64,000 bases of DNA from contig NZ_JACIJJ010000002.1 of the NCBI RefSeq assembly GCF_014199325.1, forward strand, positions 706,156 through 770,155. The letters run 5' to 3'. The position numbers were made by a program, and so were the translations under genes. Source of the DNA: Sphingomonas yantingensis. GTDB taxonomy: Bacteria; Pseudomonadota; Alphaproteobacteria; Sphingomonadales; Sphingomonadaceae. Below the pieces are notes generated by a model. The model was given only the letters and a program-made list of their open reading frames with translations, searched no databases and was not told where the DNA came from. Positions within the stretch are counted from its first letter, which is position 1. Each line of letters begins with the position of its first letter. Shown here one piece after another: positions 25,848 to 33,840 of the stretch.

Positions 25848-27094
25848 CAGCCGAGGTTTATCGGCAGGCTGGAGCGACCCCACATATTATAGCCGACGCT
25901 TCGTTCGGAAGGACCGGCGAGCGTCGCGGCGGGCAGATGCTTGACGAACAGCTGCATCACGACGGCAACTTCCATTCGCGATAGCGGCGCGCCGGGGCAG
26001 CCATGCGGCCCACCGCCAAAGGCGAGGTGCCGACGCGACAGATCGCGGGCGTCGCGATCGAGACGGAAGCTGTCGGGATCGTCGAACGCGGCCGGATCGC
26101 GATTGGCGGCGGCGAAATTGAGCATCAGCTTCTGCTTCGGGCCGATCTCGACGCCGGCGACCTCGACGGGGCACAGGGTCGTGCGGAACATCGCCTGCGC
26201 TGGCGAATCAAAGCGGAGGCTTTCCTCGATGGCGACGGGTATGAAGCGATCGGGATCGCTCCTCACTTGCTCCCAGCGCGAAGGCTCCTCGAGCAGCCGC
26301 CACATCAGGTTGGTTATGAGCGAGGTGGTCGTTTCATTTCCGCCGACGAGCAGCCCCATCAGCGCCATGCGCTGTTCGTCGCGGTTGAGCTTGCGGCCGA
26401 GATAATCGGCGCAGACGGCATCCGAGATCCAATCGTCCGGCAACACCGAACCGACATGTTCGGGAAGCGCCTCTTCGATTCCGGCCGCCGTCAGCATGTC
26501 GTATCGGGCATCCAGATGCTGGTCGAAGAAGGCGCAGATGCCCGCATACACCTTCAGAAAGCGCTCGTTGCTCTTGCCGAACGCATTCTCCATCAACTCG
26601 TCGGACCAATGCTTCAGCGTGACGAAATCGTCCCCCTGGATGCCGAGCAGCCACGAGATGACATGGACGGGCAGCGGCAGCGCGAAATCGTCGTGCAGAT
26701 CGACGACGGGACCCTTGGCGATCATGTCGTCCAGCAAGCGCCGGGCCAACTCCGCGACGCGCGGCTGCAACGCGGCGATGCCTTCCGGGCTCAACCGCTT
26801 GCGGAAGATGGCGCGGAAATGCGTGTGCTCCTTTCCGTCGGCAAAGAAACCGATCGATTTCTGGAAGACGGGCGTCGGTCCGTAGCGGCTGGAGAACGCC
26901 TTGGGATCGAGCATCGCCGAGCGGACATCATCGTAACCGAACAATGCCCAGAACGGCATTCCCAGCGTTTCGCTATGTCCGATCGGGCATCCGCTTTGCC
27001 GTCGCCGATATTCGGCGAATGGATCGTCGATCACCTCCTTGGCCATGGGGTCATAGGGAAGGACGCCGGGCGGAAGATCGGTCATGGGGCTCAC
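25844..27094 (-). CDS. Cytochrome P450 with atypical GGNETT I-helix
   Basis: A 416-residue P450 if the GTG at 27094 is used (it overlaps the SDR stop as GTGA); an ATG at 27085 is the alternative. The heme loop FGGGPHGCPG carries Cys366, and ExxR is E291/R294. The I-helix reads GGNETT (251-256), so Asn-Glu replaces the usual Gly-Asp before Thr. This is known in some P450 families and may alter proton delivery. It is the last gene of an operon with a 52-residue ORF and an SDR. No redox partner is nearby. Confidence 0.92.
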   Translation of the reverse strand: MSPMTDLPPGVLPYDPMAKEVIDDPFAEYRRRQSGCPIGHSETLGMPFWALFGYDDVRSAMLDPKAFSSRYGPTPVFQKSIGFFADGKEHTHFRAIFRKRLSPEGIAALQPRVAELARRLLDDMIAKGPVVDLHDDFALPLPVHVISWLLGIQGDDFVTLKHWSDELMENAFGKSNERFLKVYAGICAFFDQHLDARYDMLTAAGIEEALPEHVGSVLPDDWISDAVCADYLGRKLNRDEQRMALMGLLVGGNETTTSLITNLMWRLLEEPSRWEQVRSDPDRFIPVAIEESLRFDSPAQAMFRTTLCPVEVAGVEIGPKQKLMLNFAAANRDPAAFDDPDSFRLDRDARDLSRRHLAFGGGPHGCPGAPLSRMEVAVVMQLFVKHLPAATLAGPSERSVGYNMWGRSSLPINLGC

Positions 27095-27882
27095 TCGTAT
27101 CGGATGCTCATGCCGCCATCGGCGGCAATGGTCTGGCCGTTGACATAGCTGCCGGCCTCGCTCGCCAGCATCACCACCACGCCTGCGATCTCGTCCGGCT
27201 CGCCGACACGACCAACGGTCGAGCGGGAGAGTTCGCGGGCCAGCGTTTCGGGATTGTCGATCAGTCCGGCGGCCATGTCCGTTCGGACAAGACCCGGCGA
27301 CACGGTATTGGCGCGCACGCCCGCCGCGCCATGCTCGACCGCGATGTTGCGGATATACTGCATCGCGAGGGTCTTGCTCAGCGTATAGCTCTGGTAGATC
27401 CCGCTGCCGAAGTGCGCGGCGATCGAGCCGATGTTGACGATCCGGCCCCAGCCGCGCTGCGTCATGGCGGGCAGCACACGCTGCGAAAGGATATGCAGCT
27501 GTCCGAAATTGCCGTCGATCGTCTTGGCTAGAACGGCGTCTGTCATCTCGGCGCTCGGCCCGACATGAATATGTAGGCCGGCATTGGCGACGAGGATGTC
27601 GATGGCGCCGAACGCCGCCTCGCCGGCATCGACCAACGCGGCCAATTCGTCGGCGCGGGTGACGTTCGCTGCGACGGCGATGGCAGAGCCGCCATCGGAT
27701 CTGGCATTGATCGCGTTCGCGACATCCTGCGCCGGCCCGGGTTTGCGGCCGGAAACGATGACGTTCGCCCCGTGCTGCGCCAATCGCTGCGCGATCGCGC
27801 GACCGATGCCGCGGCTCGATCCGGTGACGAGCGCGGTCCGGCCCGTCAGGTCGAACAGCGTGCCGGTGAAACGGCCGCTCAT
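27091..27882 (-). CDS. Short-chain dehydrogenase/reductase (SDR)
   Basis: A 263-residue classical SDR starting at 27882 with AGGAGG upstream. The motifs TGSSRGIG, NAGLHI, a Ser in IGSIAA and the catalytic YTLSK are intact, and the tail VNGQTIAADGGMS is typical. Its ATG overlaps the stop of a 52-residue upstream ORF (ATGA), and its own stop overlaps the P450 start. The tight overlaps indicate one translationally coupled trio. It likely oxidises the alcohol formed by the P450, an inference from position. Confidence 0.9.
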   Translation of the reverse strand: MSGRFTGTLFDLTGRTALVTGSSRGIGRAIAQRLAQHGANVIVSGRKPGPAQDVANAINARSDGGSAIAVAANVTRADELAALVDAGEAAFGAIDILVANAGLHIHVGPSAEMTDAVLAKTIDGNFGQLHILSQRVLPAMTQRGWGRIVNIGSIAAHFGSGIYQSYTLSKTLAMQYIRNIAVEHGAAGVRANTVSPGLVRTDMAAGLIDNPETLARELSRSTVGRVGEPDEIAGVVVMLASEAGSYVNGQTIAADGGMSIRYE

Positions 27883-28037
27883 CGTGGGCACCCCTCCTGC
27901 CGGCCGACGATCGCCTCGACAGCGCGCGCGTGGTCGGAGCCGCAGATCAGCCGCCGGCACCGCGCCGCTACGGGCTGTGAGAAGAAGACGACGCGGATCG
28001 AGCGATCGACGTACAGGTCCTCGGGCGTGTCGTGCAT
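27879..28037 (-). CDS. Unrecognised 52-residue protein, first gene of the P450 operon
   Basis: This short frame begins at the ATG at 28037, 7 bp after a GAGGAA ribosome site, and ends in an ATGA overlap with the SDR. It encodes MHDTPEDLYVDRSIRVVFFS followed by a Cys/Arg-rich stretch ending GRQEGCPR. By my count 46 of its 52 sense codons end in G or C (about 88%), matching real genes here. There is no signal peptide or membrane segment; three cysteines (CRRLIC and a C-terminal CPR) could bind metal or form a disulfide. Palindrome site 8 lies 64 bp upstream. I do not recognise the family. It could be a small accessory protein or a coupling leader peptide. Confidence 0.6.
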   Translation of the reverse strand: MHDTPEDLYVDRSIRVVFFSQPVAARCRRLICGSDHARAVEAIVGRQEGCPR

Positions 28038-28343
28038 GGCGGTTCCTCGCTCGCGTGAACGCTATGATGGCAGAGCCGCCCCAGCCAGCCGGAGCGCCCG
28101 ATATCGAGAGGGCGATCGATGAGGCCGCGTGACTGGCAAGGCTGGCGGACCTGCACCAAGCTTTCCCGTGTCGGCCCGTCGCGACCGCAGATAGAGACGC
28201 CATGCGACAGGCCCGTCGTCCGGAGACGAGTTCGCGAACCTGTCGAGCGCCCGGTGCGGGGCGTTTCCAGGGCCTCGCATCTCTCCCGAATGCGGCGTGT
28301 GGACCGATGCCCGGCGTCGCCGAACCACCAGGGGATTCATCGA
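28038..28343. other. 306-bp divergent intergenic region
   Basis: The longest non-coding stretch in the window. It holds palindrome site 8 at 28102-28117 and the ribosome site AGGGGA before 28344. The 226 bp between the site and the NmrA-like gene contain an in-frame extension of that gene without a ribosome site. I see nothing else recognisable there. Confidence 0.6.
28102..28117. promoter_or_regulatory. Cluster palindrome site 8
   Basis: TATCGA-GAGG-GCGATC, with the ATCG/CGAT core intact. It is 64 bp upstream of the 52-residue ORF (28037) but 226 bp from the NmrA-like start (28344), so it probably serves mainly the minus-strand operon. Confidence 0.45.
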
Positions 28344-29264
28344 ATGACCGATCGCATCATCCTCGTCACCGGTGCGACGGGCGCACAGGGCGGCGCCACC
28401 GTCGACGCGCTGCTCGGCACGGGCTTTCGCGTGCGCGCATTGGTGCGTGATCCGTCGGCGCCGGGGGCGTCGGCGCTGGCGGCGCGCGGCGTAGAGCTGT
28501 ACCAGGGCGACTTCGACGATCGTGAGACCCTAGCCGCAGCGGCGGACGGCGCATGGGGGGTATTTTCGGTTCAATTGCCGCCGACGCCCGGCGATCTGGA
28601 AAGCGAGGTCCGCACCGGTCGTCATCTGATCGAGGCCGCGCGGCAAGCCGGCGTCGAGGTGTTCGTCCACACCTCGGTCGCGCGCGCGGGCGAGCAGACG
28701 CAATTCGTCGACTGGGATGCGGGGCGCTGGTGGCCCGATTACTGGAACGCCAAGTCGGGCGTGAACGACCTCGTCCGGCAGGCGGGCTTTCCCCACTGGG
28801 TCATCCTGAAGCCTGCGTTCATGATGGACAACTTCATCAAGCCCAAGGCAGCGTACATGTTCCCCGGCCTGGCGCGGGGCGCGATGGAGACGGCGATGAA
28901 GCCGGACACGCGCCTCGACCTGATCGCCGCCACCGATATCGGCCGGTTCGCCGCCGCCGCCTTCGCCGATCCGGCGCGCTTCGATGGTCGGGAGATCGAC
29001 CTCGCCGCCGAATCGCTGACGATGACCCAGGTGGCCGAGGTGCTGTCCGCGGCCAGCGGCAAGCCGGTGGTCGCGCGCTCGATGAAAGGTGCGGATGCGC
29101 GCGCCGCCGGGGTGATGCCGGGGCTGGTCGAAAGCCAGCAATGGGCGACCGTCGAAGGCTACAAGGTCGATCTGGACCGGGCTAACGGCCACGGCATCGC
29201 GCTCGAACGTTTCGCCGACTGGGCCGCGCGCCGCCGCGACCGCATCGAGATCGGCGCGGCCTGA
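28344..29264 (+). CDS. NmrA-family NAD(P)-binding protein
   Basis: A 306-residue atypical SDR of the NmrA/isoflavone-reductase-like group. The N-terminal dinucleotide motif is ILVTGATGAQGGATVDALL, followed by VRALVRDP, the Arg expected for NADP binding. The middle holds WNAKSGVNDLVRQAG, with a Lys in place of the usual YxxxK arrangement. Members are either redox sensors or reductases, and the sequence does not decide. It is followed 94 bp later by a crotonase with its own palindrome site. The ATG at 28344 is preceded by AGGGGA. Confidence 0.86.
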   Translation: MTDRIILVTGATGAQGGATVDALLGTGFRVRALVRDPSAPGASALAARGVELYQGDFDDRETLAAAADGAWGVFSVQLPPTPGDLESEVRTGRHLIEAARQAGVEVFVHTSVARAGEQTQFVDWDAGRWWPDYWNAKSGVNDLVRQAGFPHWVILKPAFMMDNFIKPKAAYMFPGLARGAMETAMKPDTRLDLIAATDIGRFAAAAFADPARFDGREIDLAAESLTMTQVAEVLSAASGKPVVARSMKGADARAAGVMPGLVESQQWATVEGYKVDLDRANGHGIALERFADWAARRRDRIEIGAA

Positions 29265-29273
29265 CCCGCCGGG

Positions 29274-29289
29274 CATCGCCCCGGCGATG
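29274..29289. promoter_or_regulatory. Cluster palindrome site 9
   Basis: CATCGC-CCCG-GCGATG, a perfect 16-bp inverted repeat in the gap after the NmrA-like gene, 69 bp upstream of the crotonase GTG at 29359. It suggests a separate promoter there. Confidence 0.6.
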
Positions 29290-29358
29290 GCGGAAGGTGC
29301 GGCTTGCCCGGTGCGAGTGCGCGCTGCACCGTCTGCCGAATCATCCGGGAGCAACGCC

Positions 29359-30189
29359 GTGTCCGAAGACCTGACCCTTTACGCTGCCTTCGAGCATCTT
29401 CGCTTCGAACGACCGGCGCCGTTCGTCCTGCGCGTCACGATCGACAACGCGGCGAAGATGAATGCCATCGGCGGCAAGCTGGGTCATGAGATCGAGGCGG
29501 TGTGGGCCGTCGTTGATGCCGATCCCGACACGCGCGTCGCAATCGTCACGGGGGCGGGGCGCGCCTTCTCAGCGGGCGGCTCCTTCGACGAGATGCCCAA
29601 CGACGTGCAGCGCGACAGCCTTGAGCAGTTCTGTCACGATTTCGGCAATGCCCGGCGGCTGGTTCAAGCGCTGACGACGATGCGAAAGCCGCTGATCTCG
29701 GCGATCAACGGACCGGCAGTGGGGGCGGGGCTCGCGATCGCGCTGCTCGCCGACATTCCGATCGCCGCGAAGACCGCCAAGCTTTTCGACGGGCACCTCC
29801 GTGTCGGCGTCACGCCGGGGGATCATGCGGCGATGATCTGGCCGCTGCTGTGCGGGCTCGCCAAGGCGAAATACCATCTGCTGACCAACGAGCCGGTCAC
29901 GGGCGAGCAGGCCGAGGCGATGAACCTGATCGCGCTGTCGGTCGAAGCAGAGGTGTTGCAGGACAGGGCGGTCGAGGTCGCGAGCAAGCTTGCCGCGACG
30001 GCGCCGAATGCGCTGCGGATGAGCAAATACGTGCTCAACCATTTTCTGCGGCAGAATCAGACTGTCTTCGATCTCTCCGCGGCGTTCGAGATGGTCAATT
30101 TCGGCAGCAGCGAGGCCAAGGAGGCGATGCGCGCGCTTCAGGCCCGGGAAACGCCCGTCTTCCAGCCCTCCGGCGAGGACTTTTACTGA
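29359..30189 (+). CDS. Enoyl-CoA hydratase/isomerase (crotonase) family protein
   Basis: A 276-residue crotonase from a GTG start with GGGAG 7 bp upstream. It includes VTIDNAAKMNAIGG, GAGRAFSAGGSFDEM and GPAVGAGLAIALLAD. The first acid position is Ala (GLAIAL) and the second region reads GHLRVGVTPGDHAAMIWP, with an Asp in PGDH. This Asp-bearing variant occurs in crotonases whose reaction differs from simple hydration. It ends before a strong hairpin shared with the convergent amidohydrolase. Confidence 0.87.
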   Translation: MSEDLTLYAAFEHLRFERPAPFVLRVTIDNAAKMNAIGGKLGHEIEAVWAVVDADPDTRVAIVTGAGRAFSAGGSFDEMPNDVQRDSLEQFCHDFGNARRLVQALTTMRKPLISAINGPAVGAGLAIALLADIPIAAKTAKLFDGHLRVGVTPGDHAAMIWPLLCGLAKAKYHLLTNEPVTGEQAEAMNLIALSVEAEVLQDRAVEVASKLAATAPNALRMSKYVLNHFLRQNQTVFDLSAAFEMVNFGSSEAKEAMRALQARETPVFQPSGEDFY

Positions 30190-30195
30190 GGCTTC

Positions 30196-30223
30196 GCGGC
30201 CTCCGGATCCATCCGGAGGCCGC
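30196..30223. terminator. Strong hairpin between convergent genes
   Basis: Arms GCGGCCTCCGGA and TCCGGAGGCCGC (12 bp) enclose a TCCA loop between the crotonase stop (30189) and the amidohydrolase stop (30235). It is probably a bidirectional terminator. Confidence 0.65.
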
Positions 30224-30234
30224 GGCCGGTCAGG

Positions 30235-31374
30235 TCACAGGTTCCAGAGCTTCGCGGCGGTACCGCCGACGACCATCTTCGCCTTTTCGTCGCCCAGCGT
30301 CTCGAAGATCTTGCGGATCTCGCCGCGCGACTCGCCGAACACGCTCTCGCCATGCGGATAGTCGCACGACCAGAGCAGGTTGCCGGTCAGGTCGTAGTCC
30401 TTCGCCGCCTTCAGTCCGACATCGTCCTGCATGATCGCCGCATAGCACTGCCGACGGAAATAGAAGCTCGGGGGATTGGCGAGCTTCGGCTTCATCTCGC
30501 TCTCATAGACCTGATAGACGCGATCGGCGTCCTGCAGCGTCCACGGCACCCAGCCGAAGCCGCCCTCGCAGAACACGACCTTGAGCTCCGGATGCCGCTC
30601 GAGAATGCCCGAGAAGGCGAGGATCGACCAGAGCGGGCGATACGGCCCGAGATTCTTGGTCAGGTTGGCGCCGATCGCGCCCTTGCCCCGGAACTCCATA
30701 TAGGCGCCGATGTGGAACATGACGGGGATGCCGCTCTCGGCGATCGCTTCCCAGAGCGGTTCCATCTTTGACGAGTTGTAGGGCACGTTCTTGGGCGCCG
30801 ACGGGATTTCGAGCGCCTTGATGCCGAGCGCCTTCATCTTGGCGATATAGTCGCGCGTCGCTTCCGGCTCATAGATCGTCGGCAGGATTCCCACGCCGAC
30901 GAGGCGGTCGGGCGCGATCGAACAATATTCGCCGAGCCACTCGTTATAGACGTCCATGCAACGGGTGAAGAACGCCTTGTCCTCCATCCGCACCAGCGAC
31001 ATCGCGCGCGAGTGGAAGAACAGCGAGGTGTCGATCCCCTCGGCGTCCATGTCCTTCAGGCGTTCGTCGCGGTCCCACATGCCCGGACGTCCCTCACCCA
31101 CATCGGAATCGAGCCCTGGGACGTCGTAGCTCATCCCGTCGACTTCCATGTGGAACCGGCCGTCGTCGCCGCGCCACAGCTTGGGCGCGCGATCCTTGTC
31201 GGCTCCCTTCAGCCGGTTTTCCCACAGATGCATCTCCTCCATGCCGTGGTCGTCGACCGAGACGATGCGCGTGCCGGCAGGCGGCCGCCAGCCGTCGTCG
31301 CGCGAAACGCGGTGCATCGGCCAGTCGATGGCGTCGAGCGAGCCGGACCCGGCGGGGGTGTCTTGAAAGTCCAT
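30235..31374 (-). CDS. Amidohydrolase family (ACMSD-like, amidohydrolase 2) protein
   Basis: A 379-residue metal-dependent TIM-barrel protein starting at 31374 behind GAGAGG. Metal-ligand-like elements are VSVDDHGMEEMHLW near residue 40, FHIGAYMEF, FCEGGFGWVP, and the C-terminal WSCDYPHGESVF with an Asp. Members decarboxylate or hydrolyse carbonyl compounds, for example ACMSD and gamma-resorcylate decarboxylase; others open rings. It is transcribed divergently from the second IclR gene across an operator with a sequence different from the cluster palindrome, so it may form a separate regulatory unit. Confidence 0.87.
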   Translation of the reverse strand: MDFQDTPAGSGSLDAIDWPMHRVSRDDGWRPPAGTRIVSVDDHGMEEMHLWENRLKGADKDRAPKLWRGDDGRFHMEVDGMSYDVPGLDSDVGEGRPGMWDRDERLKDMDAEGIDTSLFFHSRAMSLVRMEDKAFFTRCMDVYNEWLGEYCSIAPDRLVGVGILPTIYEPEATRDYIAKMKALGIKALEIPSAPKNVPYNSSKMEPLWEAIAESGIPVMFHIGAYMEFRGKGAIGANLTKNLGPYRPLWSILAFSGILERHPELKVVFCEGGFGWVPWTLQDADRVYQVYESEMKPKLANPPSFYFRRQCYAAIMQDDVGLKAAKDYDLTGNLLWSCDYPHGESVFGESRGEIRKIFETLGDEKAKMVVGGTAAKLWNL

Positions 31375-31384
31375 GGCAACCTCT

Positions 31385-31403
31385 CTATTCGCTATGTGAA
31401 TAG
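31385..31403. promoter_or_regulatory. Candidate IclR operator, distinct from the cluster palindrome
   Basis: CTATTC-GCTATGT-GAATAG is a perfect 6-bp inverted repeat with a 7-nt spacer, 11 bp upstream of the amidohydrolase ATG. CGCTATG recurs at 31390 and 31410, 20 bp apart, about two helical turns. Confidence 0.5.
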
Positions 31404-31455
31404 CCCAATCGCTATGCAACTTGATATAACAACCGTGAGGCTCTGAGTCAAAGGG

Positions 31456-32244
31456 ATGGTCGACCCTAGTCCTGCCGAAAATCGGCACTTCGTCACTGCG
31501 CTGGCCCGCGGTCTGTCGGTCCTGCGATGCTTCGATCGACCGCGGATCGAATTGACGACCGCCGAAATCGCGCGGCGTACGGGGCTGAGCCAGCCGACGG
31601 TCTGGCGCCTATGCTACACGCTGATCGAAAGCGGGTTCCTGGTCCGGGCGCCAGCGGGCGCGGGCCTTCGGATCGGCGCGCCGGCGCTGACGCTGGGCTA
31701 TGCCGCCGCTAGGGGGCTCGATGCGCCTGCGCTGGCAATGCCGTACATGCAGCGGATCCTCGAGCGAACCGGGGGGAGCACGACGCTCAGCTTGCGCCAA
31801 GGAAGCGAGATGGTCGCGGTCGAGCAGTTGAACGGCGACTTCGTCGTTCGGGACCAGCCGGTCGGATGGCGCGCGCCCATCGATACGGTGTCCGCGGGGC
31901 TGGCCGTACTGGCCGCACTTCCGCCCGCCGCACGGGAGGCCGGGATCGCGGCGATCGACCATCCCGATGCGGCGCGGCGGGAACGGCATCGCGCCAGGAT
32001 CGAAGCGGCGGTCGAGGCTCTGGCACGCGACGGGGCCGTGCGGCTCGGACAGATTCTCGACGGCCGGTACACTGCCGTGGCAGTGCCGCTATTCGAAACG
32101 GGGACCGAGCCGGCGACGCAATGGGCGCTTACCTGTGGCGGGTTGGCGGCAAGCTGGACCGCCGAGGACCTGGACCGGGCGGCAGCGGTGCTCGTGGAGA
32201 CGCGAGCGCTGCTCGCACCGGCCTTCGCGGCGCTCGCCGGGTGA
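31456..32244 (+). CDS. IclR-family transcriptional regulator
   Basis: A 262-residue regulator. The N-terminal winged helix (about 13-75) contains LARGLSVLRCFDR, TTAEIARRTGLSQPTVWRLCYTL and GFLVRA. The effector domain follows with TTLSLRQGSEMVAVEQ and APIDTVSAGLAVLAALPP, as in the PcaR/PobR group. The ATG at 31456 has AAAGGG directly abutting it, so the effective ribosome site may be the GTGAGG further upstream. It is divergent from the amidohydrolase, which it likely controls. Whether it also binds the cluster palindrome cannot be told. Confidence 0.9.
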   Translation: MVDPSPAENRHFVTALARGLSVLRCFDRPRIELTTAEIARRTGLSQPTVWRLCYTLIESGFLVRAPAGAGLRIGAPALTLGYAAARGLDAPALAMPYMQRILERTGGSTTLSLRQGSEMVAVEQLNGDFVVRDQPVGWRAPIDTVSAGLAVLAALPPAAREAGIAAIDHPDAARRERHRARIEAAVEALARDGAVRLGQILDGRYTAVAVPLFETGTEPATQWALTCGGLAASWTAEDLDRAAAVLVETRALLAPAFAALAG

Positions 32245-32280
32245 TGCCGGGCCGCGAACGCTAGCGCGGTCGTGCCGGGT

Positions 32281-32296
32281 CATCGTCCCTGCGATG
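32281..32296. promoter_or_regulatory. Cluster palindrome site 10
   Basis: CATCGT-CCCT-GCGATG, one inner mismatch, 89 bp upstream of the degenerate SDR start at 32386. Confidence 0.58.
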
Positions 32297-32385
32297 CGTC
32301 GTGCAGGTCGATTGCGCCTGAGGCGGCTTGATCTACCCTGTTGCGTCAAGATGCCGGGCACCCGGCGGCAGGCAGGGGAGTGACG

Positions 32386-33063
32386 ATGGCTGAACCTGCT
32401 CCAGAACTCGTCCTGTATACCCATGGACTTGGCGAAAGCGGCCGCCTGCTCGCGGACGCGTTGCGCAGCCAGGGGGCGGGGGTGCGGGTCACGCGTTGCG
32501 AGACGGTATCGCGCACCAGTCTGCATGCGGCCTTTTCGGACACGCTGGGCGAAGCCCGCGTGGCGATCGTCGCGTTCGCCCCCGTGGATCGGGGGCTGGC
32601 GCGGCCGCTGCTCGAGTGGATGCCGGATGACTGGCGGCGCTGCGCCGACGAGCCGCAACTGCGGTTGCTCGAGATCCTGCAAGGGCTGCGCGATGCCCTG
32701 GCCGGGCGTCCGTGCTCGGTGGTGCTGCTCGGCGCCAGCATCGGCATGACCGGCGCGGCGAACCACGTGGCATTGGCCACGGCGACGGAGGGGCAGCGCG
32801 GTTTGATGAAGGCGCTGGCGCGGCAATGGGGCGAGAGCTGGCGGCTCAACTGGGTATCGGTGACGGCGCCCCTGATATTCCCCGACATTGGTTATGGCGA
32901 CATTCCCGAACAGTGCGAGCTAGGCGACTACACGCCCCCGCTTGGTCGGCGACCTGACTGGGCGGATGTCGCCCGGACCGCCCTGATGCTGGCCGGGCAG
33001 GATGCCGGTGGCGTGACGGGCCAGACCGTGATCGTGGATGGCGGCGAATGGATGCTCCCTTGA
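32386..33063 (+). CDS. Degenerate (catalytically dead) SDR-fold protein
   Basis: A 225-residue protein whose end, VTGQTVIVDGGEWMLP, and helix segment RGLMKALARQWG are plainly SDR. Its catalytic machinery is gone. The nucleotide loop TGxxxGxG reads THGLGESG. Aligning RGLMKALARQWG with the neighbour's RGFIKSLAREWG puts Leu and Thr where the catalytic Tyr and Lys should be. It overlaps the next, fully intact SDR by 16 bp. Inactive/active SDR pairs are known in BbsCD of benzylsuccinate degradation, where they form a heterotetramer; a similar complex is inferred here. The ATG at 32386 has GGGGAG upstream. Confidence 0.78.
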   Translation: MAEPAPELVLYTHGLGESGRLLADALRSQGAGVRVTRCETVSRTSLHAAFSDTLGEARVAIVAFAPVDRGLARPLLEWMPDDWRRCADEPQLRLLEILQGLRDALAGRPCSVVLLGASIGMTGAANHVALATATEGQRGLMKALARQWGESWRLNWVSVTAPLIFPDIGYGDIPEQCELGDYTPPLGRRPDWADVARTALMLAGQDAGGVTGQTVIVDGGEWMLP

Positions 33064-33833
33064 ACAAGCCTCTGGACGGACGGATCGCGCTCATCACCGG
33101 GGCGGGCGGGGGAATCGGCCGCGATCTCGCCCGTGCGCTCGCCGCGGCGGGCGCGCACGTCGGCATCGCGGTGCGCCGGCCGGAAACGGGCGAGGAAACG
33201 GCGCGGCTGATCGAGGCGGAGGGCGGCACCGGCGGCCTGGTCCTCTGCGTCGACGCGACCGACCGCGCTTCGGTGGCCGCCGGGATCGAGCGGCTCCACG
33301 CCGAATTCGGCGCGATCGACATCATCATTCACAACGCCGCCGCGCCCGACTCCGCCTATCCGATGCCGGCGGATTTGAGCGATGAAGCGGCCTGGCGGCG
33401 GCAGACGGACATCACCCTGGGCGGCGCGCTGTCCCTGGCGCAGGCTGGATATCCTCACCTGAAGGCGTCGGGTCGCGGCCGTTTCGTCGTGATGACGTCC
33501 AATTTCGGCTATCACGGCGCGGCGATGAACGCGATCTATTCGGCGTCGAAGGCGTCGCTGCGCGGCTTCATCAAGTCGCTGGCGCGCGAATGGGGGCCTG
33601 ATTCGATCACCGTCAACTCGATCTCGCCCGCCGCGGCAACCGAGGCGACCCGCGCGTTCTTCGGCCAGTTCCCGGCGATGGAGACGGCGTACAAGCGCAA
33701 GTTCGCGCTGGGCGATCTTGGCGATCCGCGCCGCGACATCGGCGAGGGTGCGGTCGCGCTCTGCTCCGACTATCTGCGTTACATGACCGGGCAGACGCTG
33801 TTTCTGGACGGCGGGCTCTTTCCCTCGGCCTGA
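33048..33833 (+). CDS. Short-chain dehydrogenase/reductase (SDR), intact partner
   Basis: A 261-residue classical SDR with TGAGGGIG, NAAAP, a Ser in MTSNFG and the catalytic YSASK, ending MTGQTLFLDGGLFPS. Translation could begin at the ATG at 33048 (16-bp overlap with the degenerate SDR) or at a TTG at 33060. The coupling suggests the two chains assemble together. It likely oxidises a hydroxyacyl-CoA or ring alcohol, by analogy with BbsD. It is followed 7 bp later by the stop of a convergent SnoaL-like gene. Confidence 0.88.
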   Translation: MDAPLNKPLDGRIALITGAGGGIGRDLARALAAAGAHVGIAVRRPETGEETARLIEAEGGTGGLVLCVDATDRASVAAGIERLHAEFGAIDIIIHNAAAPDSAYPMPADLSDEAAWRRQTDITLGGALSLAQAGYPHLKASGRGRFVVMTSNFGYHGAAMNAIYSASKASLRGFIKSLAREWGPDSITVNSISPAAATEATRAFFGQFPAMETAYKRKFALGDLGDPRRDIGEGAVALCSDYLRYMTGQTLFLDGGLFPSA

Positions 33834-33840
33834 CGGTCGG

